Positions 45,236-56,464 of a DNA stretch of 64,000 bases are shown here, in pieces. The DNA comes from Sacculina carcini (lineage: Eukaryota; Arthropoda; Thecostraca; Sacculinidae), in contig OU696595.1 in assembly GCA_916048095.2 (NCBI GenBank), forward strand, positions 397,001 through 461,000, given 5' to 3'. Position 1 is the first letter of the stretch, and each line of letters opens with the position of its first letter. The notes under the pieces are model-generated. The model was not told the origin of the DNA. It worked only from the letters and a program-made list of their open reading frames with translations, and did not search any database. The position numbers and the translations under genes are program-made.

Positions 45236-48115
45236 CTAGTGCATAACATAGTCACGGTGCCAGGCAGGAGCTCTTCTCTGTCTTATAGGGCGGCTGTGAC
45301 TCACCGATTCACTGGCTTCTGCAGACACAGCATCACCGTCGTCGCCGCTACGAGGTCTGAGGTCGCGCACGTGACGCAACATGCCGTCCACCTCTACCAC
45401 CTGGTCAGACGCCACCGCCGTAACACGACCCTCGACAGACGGTTGAGTGCATCTCGTACCACTGTTGCGCACCCACACTGGATCACCGGTGTCAAATGCA
45501 TCAGTTGTCTGACGCGGCGTCATACACGCTCCCTGTTCACCCACAATATCACGCCAATAATAGTTGTACAGTACGTGTGCAGGCGTTCCCTTGCGGTCAC
45601 TGAAAGGACTCGTATTATACAGATGCACAGCTTCACCGATGGAACAGTTCTTGCGAGCAGCAATCACCTTCACAGTGCGATGATTCCTTTCTATAATACC
45701 ATTGCCACTGGGTCTGTACGCCGCTCGAAATCGCACCTCAATACTCCACTTTGCTGCAAATGCTAGAAACTGCTGACTTCTGAATATAGTCGCATTGTCA
45801 CACAATAGCTGAGTGGGGAAACCTCGCTCAAGGAACATCTCTTCAAGGTGTCTCGTGATATTATTAGAGTCGGATCGCCTCAGCAATCGCCACAAAGAAA
45901 ATCTTGATGGTCCACAGTCAATCACGGACAGATATTCTTGACCTTGAAAGTGTGTGACGTCTATAGCGAGTCTGTGCCATATCTCTCCAACTGATAACTC
46001 ACCTCTTGGCCATTTTTGCGGGGCAGGATCGATTGATTGGCAAGTGTTACAACTCGCCACCACGTTTTTCACTTGTCTTCTGGATACCGGTGAAGAACAC
46101 TCCCTCCGCGCAAAAAATAGTGTTCTCCGCACGCCAGGATGTCCGGCACGCTCGTGAATTTTGCGTATGTTCACCGTGTCATCACGTGGTACAACGGTTG
46201 CAGCGGCAGAAGCACTTTCAGTCAGCCATTTCTGCGGCACACGAGTCAGCAAATCGGCGCGGTTTTTCTTTGATGGTACCAGCTCCACATCAATTATCAA
46301 TTCAAGTTCGTCGGCTAATTGTTTTACTATGTTTAATCTACGACGAATCAACAGCTCGTTCTGTGCCTTGGTGCGCACCCGCGTCCTGCCACTCAAAATG
46401 TCGCTAATCCATCGACACACTGTGACAGAGTCGGATTTGATCAAGAGGTTGGTCATATTCCAGCTCACCGCCATATTGATCCCGCGAATTGCAGCGTCCA
46501 ATTCCGCCATATTTATGTGAGCTGTCTTGTCTGATCTCAACCACGAGGCGTCTTCAACAATATCTCCGTCGACTTCGAGCATAACTCCGAGTGCCAAAGA
46601 GCTCGCGTCGGTCCATATTGTTGCCTTTTTTGAGTTAACACTCCAGTGACCTCCCACAGGATCTACTTGCCGCACTTGTTTGTCAATGAAGGCTAACATA
46701 TCGCGAATTTGGTTATCGTCGTCAATTCGGTCGTCCCAGCCTTTTGTAAGCTGATTGGCTCGCCGTTTAGCAAACGCTGTCAAAATTCTTAGCGAGCCAC
46801 AGACCGGCATGTGGCCTACCAGCTTACCGCACCACGAAAATACGTTTCGGCGCGTTAAATCTGCCGGTGGTGGGTCGATTTTGTTGTCTCGACTCCAAAC
46901 CATATCTCCATTCTTTCTCGACACTCTCAGACCCAGCACACGAGCACCATCTCTCAGGTTGTTCGGCTTCTTGCTCACCAAACCATATTTTCCAAGAAGA
47001 CCACGCACCTTTTCCGCGCTGACTACATTGAGGTCAACAAAAATATCATCCAGATAAGCGGAAGTCCCTGCGCTCACACACTCATCTTGCTTCAACACAT
47101 AATCCAGTATTGTCTGCAGAACGGCGGGTGCCACACTCAGACCGAAACCCATCCTCGTTAAGCAGTATCGCTTGCCGTCAAATATCACTGTCTGATATGG
47201 CCACAACTCCTTTTCGACGTGAATTTGCAGATATGCTTTTTCCAAGTCCAGCACTGCTGCATTACTGCCACGACGCCGCCACTGGCGCAGCTTATTTGCA
47301 CACACATCAGCGGACCCTGTGTACGATGTAATGTGGCCGTTCAGCTCCCTGAAATCACACACGGGCCGGACTTTGTTCTTATTGGTCTGAATAACCGCCA
47401 TGAGGGGGATTAAGCCTTTTGGAGGACCCATCTCCTGCTCATCGTACTCTCTTAGCCAGCCATTGCTTATCCACTTCTGAATTTCGTCTTCATACTCACG
47501 ACGAGCACACTGCTTCACATTGTACGTAGCTACTCTGTTATGAAGGTAGTCAGGCTCAGTGGACCGCCATTTCCATGCAGCTTTCCATGTGAGATGTTGT
47601 TCGTCAAAATAAACTGTAAAATCCTTCTGTTCCAACAATACACTTCTGGGTGCCGTAATCACCAATCCTGCAGCTGGCTCTATTAGAGACTGGCTTGTAC
47701 ACTGTCGGTGTGAATCGGTGGGTCCAAACTTGACCTGCCCATTTCCATTCACTGCGACACCACCAAAAGATCTTACACCATTCATACCAAGAACGAAATT
47801 GTAATTCAACGGACGAAAATTCACAACAATAGCTTCAACAATAACTACACGACCAAATGCGTCCCGCAGTCGCACACTTGTCACACCTTCACATTCTTGT
47901 CTTGACCCGTTGATCAGAACTAGATCAGTATACGCCTTAGATTGCTCTCTGCATAGTGCAGCGTATATCAAACATTTACTGCAGCCAGTATCAACCAAAA
48001 CATCACAATGCACGCCATTGACACGCATGTGCGCCGTAGGAGCGGAGACGCTCAGTGATGCTGCGGAGAAGGAGCCGGCGCATTCGCTGCTTCTCCGTTG
48101 TCGTTTCCCGGACAT
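45236..48115 (-). CDS. E4 pol: protease, reverse transcriptase, RNase H, integrase
   Basis: A 959-residue frame. Protease core VLVDTGCSKCLIY has its DTG at ~42-44. The reverse transcriptase shows VRPVCDFRELNGH, VLDLEKAYLQIHV, LTRMGFGLSVAP and YLDDIFV at ~354. RNase H shows IWTDASSLALGVML and IKSDSVTVCRW. Integrase shows HERAGHPGVRRTLFF with CNTCQ, then AIDVTHF, LCDNATIF and GNGIIERNHR. The C-terminus ends RQRRAPAWHRDYVMH. The layout matches E2 domain for domain. The frame overlaps gag by 64 bases, so production probably depends on frameshifting as in related elements. Confidence 0.9.
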   Translation of the reverse strand: MSGKRQRRSSECAGSFSAASLSVSAPTAHMRVNGVHCDVLVDTGCSKCLIYAALCREQSKAYTDLVLINGSRQECEGVTSVRLRDAFGRVVIVEAIVVNFRPLNYNFVLGMNGVRSFGGVAVNGNGQVKFGPTDSHRQCTSQSLIEPAAGLVITAPRSVLLEQKDFTVYFDEQHLTWKAAWKWRSTEPDYLHNRVATYNVKQCARREYEDEIQKWISNGWLREYDEQEMGPPKGLIPLMAVIQTNKNKVRPVCDFRELNGHITSYTGSADVCANKLRQWRRRGSNAAVLDLEKAYLQIHVEKELWPYQTVIFDGKRYCLTRMGFGLSVAPAVLQTILDYVLKQDECVSAGTSAYLDDIFVDLNVVSAEKVRGLLGKYGLVSKKPNNLRDGARVLGLRVSRKNGDMVWSRDNKIDPPPADLTRRNVFSWCGKLVGHMPVCGSLRILTAFAKRRANQLTKGWDDRIDDDNQIRDMLAFIDKQVRQVDPVGGHWSVNSKKATIWTDASSLALGVMLEVDGDIVEDASWLRSDKTAHINMAELDAAIRGINMAVSWNMTNLLIKSDSVTVCRWISDILSGRTRVRTKAQNELLIRRRLNIVKQLADELELIIDVELVPSKKNRADLLTRVPQKWLTESASAAATVVPRDDTVNIRKIHERAGHPGVRRTLFFARRECSSPVSRRQVKNVVASCNTCQSIDPAPQKWPRGELSVGEIWHRLAIDVTHFQGQEYLSVIDCGPSRFSLWRLLRRSDSNNITRHLEEMFLERGFPTQLLCDNATIFRSQQFLAFAAKWSIEVRFRAAYRPSGNGIIERNHRTVKVIAARKNCSIGEAVHLYNTSPFSDRKGTPAHVLYNYYWRDIVGEQGACMTPRQTTDAFDTGDPVWVRNSGTRCTQPSVEGRVTAVASDQVVEVDGMLRHVRDLRPRSGDDGDAVSAEASESVSHSRPIRQRRAPAWHRDYVMH

Positions 48116-48858
48116 CCTGGGCTTACATGACCGGTCTCACCACATCGGTAACATCGCACTACACGGGTGTTACCATCTTTGAGCAAATTGTCTCTGTGAA
48201 AAGATCCGGCGCATCCCCTGGCAAAATGGCCTGATTCTCCACACTTGAAACAGATGACATCTCGATTTGGGCGATTTGTACGGCTACCGGATGATCCTTT
48301 GCCAACGGTCGCAGCTGCTACATTGCTTGTGCGGCAATTATCTGCAACAAGCATTCTTGCTCTTTCCAACAACTGATGCAAGCTGAGAGTCTCTATCCTT
48401 GCACTGTTTCTCAGAGATGACCTCACGTGCTCAGGTAACCCAAAAAGAAACGCTCCTGATATAGTTTTTTCGCTCATGCCTCCCGCAATTTGAGCAAGCC
48501 TTTTTATGTCTGCCAGATATGTATCCACTGGTTCGCACGGCTGCAAGCGACGACGCTGCAGCAGCTCGTACGCTGTGAACGAATCGACATCAAAAGCGTC
48601 GCGCAATGTCTTCTCCACTGTTTCGATGTCAAACTTGTCGTTCTCGGGAATCTGATCATACACTTTGTATGCGTGACCGAATAGTCTCAGTGGTACAACT
48701 GAAACCAGGTCCCGCACTCCATGCAGACGACAGGTCCACTTGAGACGACTTAGCCACTCTGATACGTTTTCACCGACGTCACCACGAAATTCCGGAATCA
48801 ACTTCACGTCGAACGACGACTGGACATGCAGAGGAGCCTTCGATTCTTCGATAGACAT
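48052..48858 (-). CDS. E4 gag
   Basis: I take the start as ATG 48858 (MSIEESKAPLHVQSS), 25 bases after the 5' LTR. An upstream in-frame ATG would lie inside the LTR. The ~268-residue protein has a capsid-like region (IPEFRGDVGENVSEWLSRL, FLFGLPEHVRSSL) and two zinc knuckles, CFKCGESGHFARGC and CYRCGETGHVSPGC, near its end. Confidence 0.85.
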   Translation of the reverse strand: MSIEESKAPLHVQSSFDVKLIPEFRGDVGENVSEWLSRLKWTCRLHGVRDLVSVVPLRLFGHAYKVYDQIPENDKFDIETVEKTLRDAFDVDSFTAYELLQRRRLQPCEPVDTYLADIKRLAQIAGGMSEKTISGAFLFGLPEHVRSSLRNSARIETLSLHQLLERARMLVADNCRTSNVAAATVGKGSSGSRTNRPNRDVICFKCGESGHFARGCAGSFHRDNLLKDGNTRVVRCYRCGETGHVSPGCPGNDNGEAANAPAPSPQHH

Positions 48859-48871
48859 TGCGATGATTATG

Positions 48872-48883
48872 GCCGAAATAGCT
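48872..48883 (-). other. Putative primer-binding site of E4
   Basis: On the minus strand AGCTATTTCGGC directly follows the 5' LTR and is identical to the block in E2. Confidence 0.55.
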
Positions 48884-49343
48884 TGTAGTGAAAATATAGA
48901 TGTATTCAATGAAGATGATGACGACAATGAAATGATGGCACTGAAATGCACTCTTGAAAACAAAACTTATAATGAACAATAAACACTTTGTGGTCTCGCA
49001 CCAATCACAATTACAAATACACCACCAACACACGAACACCACCAACACTCACAACGCTCAAAACCAGACTGCCTGTAGCTCGCTTCAGCCACACGCACAG
49101 GCGTCACACGTCACAATGTCAAAGTACACTGACCAATCAGAACACAGTACGCGAGTCACGTGACAAGCCAAGTCACATGAACCATACGCACACGCAGACA
49201 TATACACGCACATACACGGTAACTCGCATTCATGGAAAAGAGCAGGCACACCATTCGCGCACTTGAACATACACATACAAACACACCTACGCGGTTACAC
49301 GATTTCATCACACTGTACATACACAATACGAATACCTATTACA
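48884..49343 (-). repeat. 5' LTR of E4
   Basis: Same sequence as 44677-45136 with an offset of 4207. Confidence 0.95.
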
Positions 49344-49596
49344 TCAACAAAACACTTCTTCACTTCACTTCACTTCAAAACACTTCACAATTTCAGAACA
49401 CAATGGGCCTAGCGGGTATTGCCACTTACCGGGCGAAATAGGCACATGCGATCAGCGCGCCTGTCAAACACTGAATGATCACATAGAAGTGTGTGCAGAC
49501 ACGCGCGCACTAATGCGTGCCTAACGCTGGCCGGTGACCTTGCGTAGGTCACACTGCTCTACGCTCAGCTCGCTCACTATTAGCTGCATTTCTACA
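49344..49596 (-). repeat. 3' LTR of E3, right portion
   Basis: Continues the E3 LTR after E4 (TCAACAAAACACTTCTTC) and ends GCATTTCTACA at 49596. The adjacent CCCCCCAAGTTTTT is a polypurine tract read on the minus strand. It resembles 55103-55272. Confidence 0.75.
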
Positions 49597-50442
49597 TCCC
49601 CCCAAGTTTTTCGCAGGCGAAAAACTTACCATAGGCATAATCCTTCAGACGAGCTGGGGGTGGTCGGTCCCGTTGTGGTCGCTGTCGTCGTGGTGGTGTC
49701 GGCTGTGACGCTGGTGGCGACTGAACTTGCGACCCTGGTAGTGACAGCGGCTGTGACCTTGGTGGTGCATCTGGTTTGACAGTCTCACCGGGATCAGCTG
49801 CGACTGCTGGTGGCTCCAGGCCATCTGTCTCTAATTGAGCTGCTTGTGTTGTCGCTTCCCCCGTCTGACTCCGTGTCGATATATCGCCATCTGATGATAA
49901 TGCGTGATTCCTGGTGTCTTCACCCGATGAATGAGCATGCTGATGTGTGACAACCGGCTCAGGTGGTGCTGTTGTGTACGAAGAGGGCGTTGCTGGGGCT
50001 GGAGATGGAAGAACCCGGAACTGCCGAATGAATTGATGGTTGCGTCGCGTCAGACGGCCTGATCCATCAACTTTGATAAGGTATTGGTCGTGTGGTCTAG
50101 ATTTCACGATCACTCCAGTCCGGTCCCACCTCTTGCTGTGCGTACCTGCTTGGTTTTGTAGCAACACGCGGCTGCCGGGTGCCAACGGCGGCAGGTAGCG
50201 GGTGGTCGGTTGTAGGTCGTCCACCTGTGCTATGAATCGCCGCCGAAGTGCCGCCTCGCGCTGCTGCCATACATCTCGCCACACCGGATGCACTGATTGC
50301 TCTGTAAAAACCTGTGATCTAGGTGCGACTGGCAAGAGATCACGTAGATTTTTTCCGAATATTGCCTGTGAGGGGGACATTCCCGTGTCCGCGTCTGGCG
50401 TGTTCCTATACTGAAGCAATCCAGCTGTGATTGGCCGGGCAG

Positions 50443-50946
50443 ATGAAGGCCGGGCAAATTAAATTTTGTTTTCGTATTTCACCATGTATACTGAACCTAA
50501 TTATACAAAAAATAACTAATCTCAATTAGCCTACCTCATTAATTTTATGGTCGCCGGTTAATGGGTTAAACAAAAGAGGACCAAGAACAGAACCCTGAGG
50601 CACCCCAGACCAGAGAGGACGAAACTCACTAGGAGAGGAACCAGGAAGCTCAACATACTGCTGTCTACCAGATAAATAGGATTGGAAAAACTAAAGTACT
50701 TTTCCACCTATACCTAAATCGCGTAAGGTTTGGATGAGGATTGAGTGATTGACGCATCGAAAGCAGCTGAATCCTGAAGCAGTGACCTTCAATAGAGAGT
50801 TATATATATCGTTTTAGTTTTATATAGAGTTATAGTTTTAGTCCAGTTGTGTACGCGCTGGATATTCTTGTGCAATGAAATTGGTGAATACACACAAAAT
50901 GAGATGGAAAAAACTCATACACTGACAGGCATAATCACGCACACGC

Positions 50947-51000
<54 letters not shown>

Positions 51001-51024
51001 ACACTGACAAACTCATATACTTAC
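50443..51024 (-). mobile_element. LINE fragment inserted in the E3 integrase region
   Basis: On the minus strand it encodes a short reverse transcriptase piece, SGVPQGSVLGPLLFN with upstream FFQSYLSGRQQYVELPGSS (about 50570-50790), typical of CR1/L2/Jockey-type LINEs. The duplicated GGCCGGGCAG at 50433-50442 and 51025-51034 flanks 582 bp and marks the insertion. It differs from the 3982-8523 LINE, so it is another family. It carries a (CA)n tract. Confidence 0.7.
50939..50998. repeat. (CA)n microsatellite
   Basis: About 60 bases of CA repeat inside the inserted LINE fragment. Confidence 0.95.
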
Positions 51025-54000
51025 GGCCGGGCAGCCTCGTCGTCTGCCCGGCCGTTACAGTCCAAGTGAGATGAGAGCAGCCGCTTCATCGACTTTACAG
51101 CCACTTCTGCACGACCATTGGACTGTGGGTGGTAAGCCGACGATCGTCGATGTTTCACTCCCCAGCGTTCAAGGAAAGATTCCGTTGCTTTGGCTGAAAA
51201 CTCTGGCCCACCGTCCGTACTCAGTTCGTCGGGGATGCCAAATGTGGCAAAGTACGCCAGCAGGGTGTTTATCAGTCCCTGCGACCCTGACCGAGCCGCA
51301 GATATATGGGACCAGCCGCTAAAAGCGGTCTACTATGACAAGGTAGTCCTTGCATCGTGTGCTGAAATAATCAGCTGGCACGGACTGAAAAGGCCTGGTC
51401 GGTACGCTTGGCTCAGTTGGGGCATCCGCGCTTGAGAAGGCGTCATTCGCAACATTCTATGCATTCATCTCGTTGGTTGTTAATGTCTGCCGTGATTCCG
51501 GGTCAAAACATCGTATTTGCCGCACGAGCCATCATCTTGCCCGTACCTTGGTGAGCTACGTGCAAGCTGCGGAGCACCTCTCCACTCAAAGTCTTCGGGA
51601 CAATTATTCTGTCCTCCAGCATGGGCACACCGTCTATGGTGCACAGGCGGTCTCTGTACTGCCAGTATGGCTGCAGGACTTTCGAGACTCGGTCGCGTGA
51701 AGTGGGGAATCCATTCTCGATCATTCTAATGAGATCTTGGAGTGTGGAGTCCTTGACAGTCATCTCTCTCACTCTCTCCCAGGCTACTGCTCCCGTGTTT
51801 AGGACGGTTGACCTGGCTGTCCCTACGACGTTGACTTCCAGATCATCGGAGAGGCCGTCTGATGTTCGAATCGTTGCTAGATCATCCGACCTGTAGTCAT
51901 CCGCGTCGTCTGCGATGCCCGTAGGATGTCTCGATGTGGCGTCCGCGGCAAGAGCGGATTTGCCAGGCACGTGAACAATCTTGTAACCCCACATCATAGT
52001 GCGCTGTTTAATGCGGAACAGTCGAGGGTTTGTCATCGCGCTCATGGCTTGGTCGCCCAGAATATTTACCAGAGGCTTATGGTCCGTTACGACGGTGAGG
52101 CTGCTGCATAGCAGAGTAAAAAACTTGGTGTCTTCCAGTGCCCACGTGATTGCGAGCGCTTCGCCTTCGATGGGGGCGCAGCGCCGCTCGGTGGCTCTGA
52201 GAAACCTGAATCCTGCCCGAGTTTCGCGCCATCCACTTGTGCTGCAGTCTTGGGAGATTGTGCTGCATTTACAATGTTTCTGTCTCAACCAGTAGCCGAT
52301 CCCAGATTTTGACCAGTCTGTGTGGAGGCATGTTGGTCGACCTGGTTCAAATATCTCGACGCCGTGACAAATTTCTTTGACTATGGTCGCTTTGGAGCGT
52401 TCGAATGCCTCGTCGAGCGTTGCATCCCATTTGAACGCGCATTTGGGACTCAGCAGCGGTTTAAACGGCTCCATCATGTTCGTTGTTCGTCCGTAATGCG
52501 AGACCCGATTCACCAGGCCGAACCACGCTCGGATGTCGGTGATATTGCGCGGCCGCGGGAAATTCGCAATGGCATCGAAATATTTTTGCAGTGGTCGCAG
52601 CGCATTGTTTGTAATTCTAAACCCAGCCAAATCGACCTCGAGTGAGGAAAATTGGAACTTTGCCGGATTCAGAATGATGCCGTTGCCGCCCAGCCACTCT
52701 AAGTACTCTATCACCCGCCACCAGTGCTCCTCCAGATCACTGTCCCGCAACACTGTGTCGTCGACGCACTTAGTTTTCCGCGGAATGTCCGCGATGATAG
52801 CGTCGTACCGTTGCGTATGCGCATCCTGAGACGCGATAAATCCCATGGGTGCTCGGAGGTATCTGAAACGGCCTTCCTCCGTTATGAAAGTTGTCTTGTG
52901 ACGGTCTTCTTGGCGAATCGGGATGGCGTGATACCCGTTCCACGCGTCTGTAACGGTTTTTACTGTGTTTGGTGGCACAGCTCTGGCTTGCTTCGCTGGT
53001 GGGACTGTGTGATGCGTTTCTCGGTCGCAATAACGGCTTAGCTGTTGCAGGTCAACGGTGCGCCATGGTGTCTCGTCTGCCTTTGGAGTAATTACCATGT
53101 TGTGCAGTCATGTAGTGGGCGTGTTTGGTGGAACGCTCTCTATCACGCCTCGTCTCTCATCCTGATGCGATTGCTCGGACACGGTCTGCCGCCAGTGTAC
53201 GGGCACATGCGGCGGTCGGTGTGTCACCACTGGTCGGGCGTCTGGATGCACCCTGATCTCCATAGGAGGACCTGTCATAGTTGGCAGCGGTTTGATGTGG
53301 GCACACGTTGAATGTCGATGGCCCGTATCGCTTGAGTAACCAACTTTTCATTGTGGCGGCATTCTTCATTGTTGGTGCAATTGGAAGCTGCTTGGGCCTG
53401 GCTGGCGGCTCACTTCGCTTTGGGCATCCACATTCTGCTAACGGAGGCTCACCGCTGCAGCTCGCTGAGCTGAGAGCGGCCAATCTGTGATCCGCTGCGC
53501 CAATTGTCGGGAAGTCCAGACCGATGATACCTACTTGTGTCATTACTGATCGACTTAGGTAGAACTTGTTCGTTGTTGGTGTGACGAACACTTCGGCTGT
53601 GCACGGCTTTGCTATCGCTGTTTGTTTTGTCCCGAAAACTTGAGACACATTACTCCCACAACCGGTATTTCCTTGTTATTTGCCGCCAGTATTCGTCGAT
53701 TGTTGACATGAATATGCCGCTCATTGAGACCAAGTCGCTTCAAGAACGAGCTGCCCATGAGACATGTCTGGGCTCCGGAGTCTGCTACGACTGTCACTCT
53801 AGTCGGGCGGCTCGGTGGTCTCGGGAGCTTCATGCGAGAGTATGCAGCCTGGTCCACGGTGACCTCAACTGTGAGTGTTGGGTGTGCCATGTTGACATCC
53901 GATGTGTGAATGTTGGTGTTGACAGCTCGTGCGGTTTCGAACAAGCTGTCCCAGAGACTTGACGCTTCTGAGGATCCTGACTCAAGACTGGCGGAATTCA

Positions 54001-55019
54001 CACAGCAAGTTTCCTCCACAGCGCTGGCCCGAATATTCGACTTCTTCTGCTGGTCACGTTTTCTGCTCCAGCAGTTGATGCACGTTTCAAACTCTTTGAG
54101 CTTGCCTCGAATTTTGCCAAACCGTGGAGTTGTGGTTCCACACGCGCACTGGAATACGTGCGCCGTATTGTCTTCCTTCGAAAGGGTTTGCGACGCGTTC
54201 TTATGCACATTAGTCGGCCGCGATTGTTTTCGGTAGCTGCTGGCTGCTATGCTGGATGACGCCGCCGTCATTGCCCGTGTGGCGGTCTCTTTGCCGTCGA
54301 TGAGTGTTGTTACCTCATTGAGATTCTGGTCATCTATCGACGGCGTCCCCAGGACTTCCTTCCGTATCTCGTCGTCTGCGAGTCCACTGATGAGCACGAG
54401 CTTAACGATTTCGTCGCTGTAGTTACAGATGGCGCGGCCCGTGCAGGTTGCTACGCTGCATGGTAGCACGCTACGTCTTTGTCCACTGACATACGTTTGC
54501 GAGTCCGCGTAGGCGGGCTACGTACTGCCTCACTGGCTCCGCTTGATCCTGCACGCACTTGAGCAGCGACGTCCGACGCACACTCAGAGCGACGTGAATG
54601 ACCGCCAGGCGATGTATTGCGGCGAGTATCTCATTTTCGCTTCGGGAGGCAATGTCCGGGTCATCTCTGAAGAGAGCCGCTTCCAGTTCAGGTGAGCAGC
54701 ATGCCAACAGTTGTGCATTCATCTGGCTGGGTGTCAGCTCGGTGCAGTCACGGAACATGCTCCAGCGTCGTTTGAAAGCGGCCCAGTCGTCCTCACCGAC
54801 GCCGTGTTCCATCGATGGGCGACATATTTTGGGCGGTGGCTGACGCTGCGAGTGTTCGTGCAGATTTCGCTAATGAAGCTGCATTATAGCAATGCACGTT
54901 GCCATGTCGTCGCCTCGCTTGATTTCGCCGCAACCGGCGGCCTCGCACTTCAGTGTCACCGGCATATTCACTCGGCGATATTATTTACAAAAATGTTTGA
55001 TAGAGATCCCGATGAAATC

Positions 55020-55272
55020 ATGTTCAGACAGACATTCGGAACATACACGTATATTAAAGTTCACGAATGATTTCATCTGCAAGCAAAGCAATCATATACA
55101 TATCAACAAAACACTTCTAATAGCCCGCAAATACTCCCGCTGGGACACAGTACACACGCATTGGGAAATACGAGTACACAATTTCAGTACACAATGGGCT
55201 TAGCGGGTATTGCCACTTACCGGGCGAAATAGGCACATGCGATCAGCGCGCCTGTCAAACACTGAATGATCA
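55020..55272 (-). repeat. 5' LTR of E3 (matching part)
   Basis: Matches the E3 left LTR (TTCAGACAGACATTCGGAAC, ATTGCCACTTACCGGGCGAA). It contains a block at about 55118-55165 not found in the other copy. It preserves the site into which E4 inserted in the other LTR. Confidence 0.75.
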
Positions 55273-55930
55273 CATAGATAGATCACATAGACCATATTTC
55301 ACTGCGGAACGGTTGAAGCAGCCGCCTTCCAGCGATTGAAGTCAGCAATTGCTTCAAGTCGGGCGCTGCGACCGTTCGATTCGAAACTTGGAATTCTGGT
55401 GACGACGGATGCCAGTGAGCGCGGATTGGGCGCTATGTTATCACAGCGGAACAGCGCCGGAGAAGTACAAGTAGCCGCCTTCTGGAGTCAGCGGTTTTCA
55501 GAGGCTGAGAAGAAATACTCGGTGACCGAGCGCCAGACGCTGACTGTGGTGCGCGCCATTGAGCATTGGAGGCTGTTCCTCTGGGGACGCAGTTTCACAC
55601 TACGAACCAACCACTCAGCTCTCCGCACATTACTTTCATCTCGTTACAAGGGCAGAGCTGGTGCGCGCATCGCTCGTTGGCGCGCTCGCCTCATGGAGTA
55701 CGCATTCTCTGTGACACATGTGCCAGGCTCCCAGCTGCCTGGAACGGACCCTCTGTCTCGTCTGCCATTGTGTAACCCGGCCGAGTCCGAAGACGAGCAC
55801 GAGGTGATCGCAACCATCGAAATAGACGAAGGAGCGGAACATACCATCACTTTGGAACAAGTCGCCGCTGCTTCACGACAAGACAGGACGGAGGGTGGCC
55901 AGACACCCAGCAGGAAGAAATACAAGACCT
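55273..55930 (+). pseudogene. Ty3/gypsy E5 fragment: RNase H region
   Basis: The plus-strand frame includes VTTDASERGLGAMLSQ, YSVTERQTLTVVRAIEHW, LRTNHSALRTLL and VPGSQLPGTDPLSRLP, a typical Ty3/gypsy RNase H. With the integrase piece at 62725 it brackets the I-type LINE, and both are probably parts of one broken element. Confidence 0.75.
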
Positions 55931-56464
55931 GTCAAAGGGCGGATGAGCTGTTTAGCAGCCAACGGCCATCTGGTAACCCTCCCCCGTCGGATCGGCAAAC
56001 AGGATCCTGGCCGCTGAGTGTCACGTCACCCGGGGTATAGTGGTGGCGTAACGCAACACTCGTCTTTGGCCTGCGCGTCGAACCCCGACGGGGCCTCTGT
56101 TTGGCTCCTCGATAGTGGAGAGAATGGTCCGACGCTGGCACGGTTGGCCGGATAGGGCTCAAGAGGGTCAAGGGTGAGGTGCCTGGTGGTCGAGGGGGGT
56201 CCCGCCCGGTGCAGTGTCCGCCGTTTGCAGTGCGGCTGCAGATGCTGAGTCCAGATGGACCGGTGGGGGTCACTGGTCCGGGCCCGGCGCTGTAGCCCCC
56301 GCGGACTTGTACCGGGCGGAGCTCGCAGCGAGCGCAGGGGTATTCGGTGCCCGTACAGCGCGCACCACCACTGGCGTGGCATCCCATGCTGGCTCTGCCC
56401 GTCCCCCCAGTAGGGCCCCGTGCAGAGGTTGGTGGTCGTGTGCGCAGAGACAATGCAAATATAT

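Larger units (their letters stand above)
44677..49343 (-). mobile_element. Ty3/gypsy LTR retrotransposon E4, nested in E3's LTR, looks whole and very young
   Basis: Two 460 bp LTRs (44677-45136 and 48884-49343) that I cannot tell apart by eye, so insertion was very recent. The five-base duplication TCAAC lies on both sides, and the uninterrupted target is seen in the other E3 LTR at about 55103. Gag and pol occupy the interior on the minus strand. It is related to E2 in gag knuckles, pol motifs and primer site. Confidence 0.95.
49597..54812 (-). pseudogene. E3 gag-pol region (broken)
   Basis: In minus-strand order there is a gag-like part (about 54.8-54.0 kb, with CCSPELEAALF and VRQYVARLRGLANVC), a protease-like part with ADSGAQTCLMG, a Ty3-type reverse transcriptase and RNase H (about 53.1-51.5 kb, with DAWNGYHAIPI, CVDDTVL, TDWSKSGIGYWL and VPGKSALAADATSR) and an integrase region with its C-terminal part at about 50.4-49.6 kb (QYRNTPDADTGMSPSQAIFG). 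It is an old fossil with several breaks and one inserted LINE fragment. Confidence 0.8.
44532..55272 (-). mobile_element. Ty3/gypsy LTR retrotransposon E3, old and broken
   Basis: A minus-strand element whose 3' LTR is at 44532-49596 (split by E4) and whose 5' LTR is at about 55020-55272. Between them lie gag-, protease-, RT-, RNase H- and integrase-related sequences in reverse order. The LTR copies have clearly diverged, including replaced blocks, so it is old. The coding part is broken, with several breaks. A LINE relic sits in the integrase region. It is inserted in a Helitron relic on its left side; the right flank is a different element. Confidence 0.8.

Noticed and set aside
45239-47413. 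Plus-strand frames over E4 pol
   Set aside because: Shadow frames opposite the continuous minus-strand pol.
50847-51074. Plus-strand frame across the CA repeat
   Set aside because: Most of it is a His-Thr run from (CA)n.
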